Shown here piece by piece: positions 49,274 through 52,810 of a DNA stretch of 52,810 nt. The stretch comes from Mycobacterium sp. 852002-40037_SCH5390672 (GTDB taxonomy: Bacteria > Actinomycetota > Actinomycetes > Mycobacteriales > Mycobacteriaceae): the NCBI RefSeq assembly GCF_001665875.1, contig NZ_LZTA01000107.1:1-52810 (forward strand). The letters run 5' to 3'. Positions within the stretch are counted from its first letter, which is position 1. Each line of letters begins with the position of its first letter. The notes under the pieces were generated by a model. The model worked only from the letters and a program-made list of their open reading frames with translations. It made no database searches and was not told where the DNA came from. Made by a program: the position numbers and the translations under genes.

Positions 49274-51019
49274 TTGACAGCCGAAGCGCCCCCTTTGGGA
49301 GAACTCGAGGCCGTTCGTCCGTACCCGGACCGGATGGGCCCCAAAGGGAACCTCGTCTACAAACTGATCACCACCACCGATCACAAGTTGATCGGCATTA
49401 TGTACGTCGTCACTTGTTTCGCCTTCTTCTTCATAGGCGGGCTGATGGCGTTGCTGATGCGCACCGAGCTGGCCGCGCCTGGGCTGCAGTTCTTGTCGAA
49501 TGAGCAGTTCAACCAGCTGTTCACCATGCACGGCACGATCATGCTGCTGTTGTATGCCACACCGGTGGTGTTCGGTTTCGCCAACTTGGTGCTGCCGCTG
49601 CAGATCGGCGCGCCCGATGTGGCGTTCCCGCGGCTGAACGCCTTCTCGTATTGGTTGTTCCTGTTCGGCGGGTTGATCGTATTGTCCGGCTTCATCGTCC
49701 CGGGCGGGGCCGCCGATTTCGGCTGGACCGCCTACACGCCGCTGTCTGATGCGGTGCACTCGCCCGGCGCCGGGGGGGACCTGTGGATCACCGGCCTGAT
49801 CGTGGCCGGTTTGGGCACCATCCTGGGTGGGGTCAACATGATCACCACCGTGGTGTGCATGCGCGCGCCGGGTATGACGATGTTCCGGATGCCGATCTTC
49901 ACCTGGAACATCCTGGTGACCTCGATCCTGATCCTGGTCGCGTTCCCGATCCTGACCGCGGCGCTGTTCGGGCTGGCCGCCGACCGACATCTGGGCGCCC
50001 ATGTCTATGACGCCGCCAATGGCGGAGTCTTGTTGTGGCAACACCTGTTCTGGTTCTTCGGCCATCCCGAGGTCTACATCGTCGCTTTGCCGTTCTTCGG
50101 GATCGTCACCGAGATCATCCCGGTGTTCTCCCGCAAGCCGATCTTTGGCTACACCACCCTGGTGTATGCGACGCTGTCGATCGCCGCGCTGTCGGTCGCG
50201 GTGTGGGCGCACCACATGTTTGCCACCGGAGCCGTTCTGCTGCCGTTCTTTTCGTTCATGACGTATCTGATCGCGGTGCCCACCGGGATCAAGTTCTTCA
50301 ACTGGATCGGCACGATGTGGAAGGGGCAGATCACCTTTGAGACGCCGATGCTGTTTTGCGTCGGCTTCCTCATCACCTTCTTGCTGGGTGGTTTGACCGG
50401 CGTGATGCTGGCCAGCCCGCCGCTGGACTTCCACGTCACCGACAGCTACTTCGTGGTCGCGCACTTCCACTACGTGCTGTTCGGCACCATCGTGTTCGCC
50501 ACGTTCGCCGGGGTGTACTTCTGGTTCCCGAAGATGACGGGCCGGCTGCTCGACGACCGGTTGGGCAAGTTGCACTTCTGGTTGACGTTCATCGGGTTTC
50601 ACACCACCTTCTTGGTGCAGCACTGGCTGGGCGACCTGGGCATGCCGCGCCGCTACGCGGACTACCTGCCCAGCGACGGCTTCCAGCCCTACAACGTCGC
50701 CTCGACGGTGGGCGCCTTCATCCTGGGCGCGTCGATGTTCCCCTTCGTCTGGAACGTCTTCAAGAGCTGGCGTTACGGCGAGGTCGTCACGGTCGACGAC
50801 CCGTGGGGCTACGGCAACTCGCTGGAGTGGGCGACCAGCTGCCCGCCGCCGCGGCACAACTTCACCGAGCTGCCCCGAATCCGTTCGGAGCGGCCGGCAT
50901 TCGAGTTGCACTACCCACACATGGTGGAGCGGCTGCGCGCCGAGGCGCATGTGGGCCGCGCGCACGGGCCCTCGGATAAGGACGTCACCAGACTGGACGA
51001 CGTCCAGGTTCGCAGCTGA
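49274..51019 (+). CDS. ctaD: Cytochrome c oxidase (aa3) subunit I
   Basis: 581 residues, twelve transmembrane helices. Haem and copper ligands: FTMHGTIMLL, WQHLFWFFGHPEVYI (CuB His and the cross-linked His-Tyr), WAHHMFATG and VVAHFHYVLFG. Proton channel residues are in the typical NxxN region. Start is TTG 49274 (LTAEAPPL, aligned with the known N-terminus) with GGAGAAG close upstream; TTG 49262 is alternative. Part of the cytochrome bcc-aa3 supercomplex. 24 bp before serB2 on the same strand. Confidence 0.96.
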   Translation: MTAEAPPLGELEAVRPYPDRMGPKGNLVYKLITTTDHKLIGIMYVVTCFAFFFIGGLMALLMRTELAAPGLQFLSNEQFNQLFTMHGTIMLLLYATPVVFGFANLVLPLQIGAPDVAFPRLNAFSYWLFLFGGLIVLSGFIVPGGAADFGWTAYTPLSDAVHSPGAGGDLWITGLIVAGLGTILGGVNMITTVVCMRAPGMTMFRMPIFTWNILVTSILILVAFPILTAALFGLAADRHLGAHVYDAANGGVLLWQHLFWFFGHPEVYIVALPFFGIVTEIIPVFSRKPIFGYTTLVYATLSIAALSVAVWAHHMFATGAVLLPFFSFMTYLIAVPTGIKFFNWIGTMWKGQITFETPMLFCVGFLITFLLGGLTGVMLASPPLDFHVTDSYFVVAHFHYVLFGTIVFATFAGVYFWFPKMTGRLLDDRLGKLHFWLTFIGFHTTFLVQHWLGDLGMPRRYADYLPSDGFQPYNVASTVGAFILGASMFPFVWNVFKSWRYGEVVTVDDPWGYGNSLEWATSCPPPRHNFTELPRIRSERPAFELHYPHMVERLRAEAHVGRAHGPSDKDVTRLDDVQVRS

Positions 51020-51043
51020 TGGCCTGACGGGCGGCTGTCGGGA

Positions 51044-52282
51044 GTGAACTCACCACCCAAGGTGTCGGTGCTGATCACCGTCACCGGCGTGGATCAGCCG
51101 GGCGTGACGGCGAGCCTGTTCGATGCGCTGTCACGGCACGGGGTCGAGCTGCTCAACGTCGAACAGGTGGTCATCCGGCATCGTCTGACGCTGGGCGTGC
51201 TGGTGTGCTGCCCGGCCGACGTCGCCGACGGCGCGCAGTTGCGCACTGACGTCGAATCGGCCATCCACAAGGTGGGCCTCGATGTCAGCATCGAGCGCAG
51301 CGACGACGTGCCGATCATGCGGGAACCCTCGACCCACACCATTTTCGTGCTGGGCCGGCCCATCACCGCCGGTGCGTTCGGCGCGGTGGCCCGCGAGGTG
51401 GCGGGGCTGGGCGTCAACATCGACCTGATCCGCGGCGTCTCCGACTATCCGGTGATCGGACTGGAGCTGCGGGTCTCGGTGCCGCCGGGGGCGGACGGCG
51501 CGCTGCGGACCGTACTGAACCGGGTGTCGGGCGAGGAACAGGTCGATGTGGCGGTCGAGGACTACAGCCTGGAACGACGGGCCAAGCGGCTCATCGTGTT
51601 CGACGTCGACTCGACGCTGGTGCAGGGCGAGGTCATCGAGATGCTGGCGGCCCGGGCGGGTGCTGAGGGTAAGGTCGCCGCGATCACCGACGCCGCGATG
51701 CGCGGCGAGCTGGACTTCGCGCAGTCGCTGGAGCAACGGGTGGCGACGCTGGCGGGCCTGCCCGCCAGCGTGATCGACGAGGTCGCCGGTGCGCTGGAAC
51801 TGATGCCCGGTGCCCGCACCACGCTGCGGACGCTGCGGCGCCTGGGATATGCCTGCGGTGTGGTGTCCGGGGGATTCCGCCGGATCATCGAGCCGCTGGC
51901 CGAGGAGCTGATGCTGGACTACGTCGCGGCCAACGAGCTGGAGATCGTTGACGGCACGCTCACCGGGCGCGTGATCGGGCCGATCGTCGACCGGGCCGGA
52001 AAGGCCGCGGCGCTAAGGGAATTCGCAAACCAAGTCGGGGTGCCGATGGCGCAGACCGTCGCCGTGGGCGACGGCGCCAACGACATCGACATGTTGGCCG
52101 CGGCCGGCTTGGGGATCGCGTTCAACGCCAAGCCGGCGCTGCGTGAGGTCGCCGATGCGTCGCTGAGCCATCCGTATCTGGACACGGTGCTGTTCCTATT
52201 GGGTGTGACCCGCGGTGAAATCGAGGCCGCCGACGCGGTCGACGGCGAGGTCCGCCGGGTGGAGATCCCGCCCAACTCGTAG
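51044..52282 (+). CDS. serB2: Phosphoserine phosphatase SerB2
   Basis: 412 residues: two ACT domains (about 5-85 and 95-170) then a HAD phosphatase. HAD motif I is FDVDSTLVQGE with Asp 187 and 189; motif II VVSGGF; motif III/IV VGDGANDIDM. Last step of serine synthesis; ACT domains bind serine. GTG 51044 with GGGA upstream. Probably in one transcript with ctaD. Confidence 0.96.
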   Translation: MNSPPKVSVLITVTGVDQPGVTASLFDALSRHGVELLNVEQVVIRHRLTLGVLVCCPADVADGAQLRTDVESAIHKVGLDVSIERSDDVPIMREPSTHTIFVLGRPITAGAFGAVAREVAGLGVNIDLIRGVSDYPVIGLELRVSVPPGADGALRTVLNRVSGEEQVDVAVEDYSLERRAKRLIVFDVDSTLVQGEVIEMLAARAGAEGKVAAITDAAMRGELDFAQSLEQRVATLAGLPASVIDEVAGALELMPGARTTLRTLRRLGYACGVVSGGFRRIIEPLAEELMLDYVAANELEIVDGTLTGRVIGPIVDRAGKAAALREFANQVGVPMAQTVAVGDGANDIDMLAAAGLGIAFNAKPALREVADASLSHPYLDTVLFLLGVTRGEIEAADAVDGEVRRVEIPPNS

Positions 52283-52308
52283 CGACCCGACAGGTATTTC
52301 AGGGTCGC
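52282..52308 (+). terminator. Hairpin at the serB2 stop
   Basis: GCGACCC (52282-52288) and GGGTCGC (52302-52308) pair perfectly around a 13-nt loop; the stem begins on the last base of the stop codon. No T-tract. Confidence 0.45.
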
Positions 52309-52327
52309 GGTACGGCACGATGGTCGG

Positions 52328-52593
52328 GTGCCCGAAAACGGAAGCGAGTCAGCCGACCCCGATCTGCTGCTCGACTTCAGGCAGGTGTCACTGCAGCGCG
52401 GTGGCAACGTCTTGGTCGGGCCGGTGGATTGGGCGGTCGAACTCGATGAACGCTGGGTGATCGTCGGGCCTAACGGGGCCGGCAAGACCTCGCTGCTGCG
52501 GATCGCCGCGGCGGCCGAACATCCCTCGTCCGGCATCGCTTTCGTGCTCGGCGAGCGGCTGGGCCGGGTCGACGTGACCGAGTTGCGATCCCG
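52328..52593 (+). CDS. ABC transporter ATP-binding protein, interrupted by fold-back
   Basis: Start GTG 52328 (PENGSESADPDLLL). Walker A VGPNGAGKTSLL (~46-57) is intact. The authentic sequence runs to 52593; after that the window reverts to the opposite strand of the same gene. Its frame ends artificially at 52615. The next ~33 codons of the real gene can be read on the minus strand from 52693 downward (IGLSSSALAQRIPTDEVVRD...). The signature and Walker B motifs are beyond the window. Corresponds in place to Rv3041c. Confidence 0.85.
52477..52593 (+). repeat. Left arm of 117-bp perfect inverted repeat
   Basis: Starts GGCCGGCAAGACC, ends GATCCCG. Identical to the reverse complement of 52694-52810, with 100 bp between. 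The right arm runs to the very last base of the window. Confidence 0.95.
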
Positions 52594-52693
52594 CCATCTG
52601 CCCAGCACCGCGTAGCCGGCCGACACCACGAGATCGCGTACCACCTCGTCGGTGGGTATCCGCTGCGCCAAAGCCGAGGAGCTGAGCCCGATC

Positions 52694-52810
52694 CGGGATC
52701 GCAACTCGGTCACGTCGACCCGGCCCAGCCGCTCGCCGAGCACGAAAGCGATGCCGGACGAGGGATGTTCGGCCGCCGCGGCGATCCGCAGCAGCGAGGT
52801 CTTGCCGGCC
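52694..52810 (-). repeat. Right arm of the terminal inverted repeat
   Basis: Exact reverse complement of 52477-52593. Together with the 100-bp centre, it reads back through the ABC ATPase gene on the other strand. Best explained as a chimeric contig end. Confidence 0.95.

Noticed and set aside
49202..50965. 587-codon minus-strand frame
   Set aside because: Antisense to ctaD; His/Gln/Glu-rich with no recognisable domain.
51919..52743. 274-codon minus-strand frame over serB2 and the contig end
   Set aside because: Its first ~50 codons are the ABC ATPase read on the inverted right arm of the fold-back; the rest is antisense to serB2.
1..52810. tRNA, rRNA, CRISPR, insertion sequence or prophage
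   Set aside because: No cloverleaf, rRNA core, repeat-spacer array, transposase or phage gene was seen on either strand.

Overview
The window looks like one complete contig of a draft mycobacterial genome, most likely a slow-growing non-tuberculous Mycobacterium. Supporting signs are high GC, frequent GTG and TTG starts, several TAnnnT -10 elements placed so that leaderless transcripts are likely, an MspA-type porin, F420-dependent oxidoreductase, and very many fatty-acid and SDR genes. From memory, and without any alignment run, genes from about 18 kb to the right end follow the M. tuberculosis block Rv3041c to Rv3065 in inverted but colinear order: mmr, cstA, ligB, fadE22, the tandem GntR regulator (Rv3060c), cyp136, TetR, SDR, dinB2, TetR, FMN reductase, nrdH-nrdI-nrdE, TetR, Baeyer-Villiger monooxygenase, nrdF2, DUF3349, adhC, fecB, ctaD, serB2 and an ABC ATPase. 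Blocks absent from that backbone are inserted between these anchors.

Layout. 1-3.5 kb: a truncated secreted/membrane protein and glycogen phosphorylase. 3.7-7.3 kb: the SMR efflux pump mmr, and a plus-strand run of alpha/beta hydrolase, DoxX, SDR and phosphotransferase. 7.3-8.4 kb: a small exported protein divergent from an MspA-family porin. 8.4-12.9 kb: a tight minus-strand beta-oxidation operon (thiolase, enoyl-CoA hydratase, AMACR-type CoA racemase/transferase, acyl-CoA dehydrogenase). 13.4-22.2 kb: F420 oxidoreductase, SDR, PPK2 kinase, nitroreductase, a lidless Hsp70, CstA and LigB. 22.3-28.5 kb: SDR, double-length FadE22, a divergent DUF35/thiolase-like (Ltp) pair and a double-length GntR regulator. 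28.5-31.3 kb: an accessory island with a MEDS/HATPase regulator, two tandem paralogous glycine-zipper mini-proteins and a stand-alone LeuA regulatory domain. 31.3-52.6 kb: cyp136, redox and TetR genes, class Ib ribonucleotide reductase, adhC, fecB, ctaD and serB2.

How it works together. Lipid and sterol-type catabolism dominates (thiolases, ACADs, ECH, AMACR, DUF35/Ltp, P450, BVMO, SDRs), much of it under adjacent TetR or GntR regulators whose palindromic operators can be seen. DNA precursor supply (nrdHIE, nrdF2) appears to be controlled by paired NrdR boxes at both loci. The most novel part is 28.5-30.7 kb: SigF-like promoters (GGTTT-N16-GGGTAY type) precede the MEDS/HATPase gene and one glycine-zipper gene, and the neighbouring LeuA-domain gene has a leader with mutually exclusive stems. 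The last 334 bp fold back on themselves as a 117-bp perfect inverted repeat that interrupts the ABC ATPase gene, most likely an assembly or amplification artefact at the contig end.
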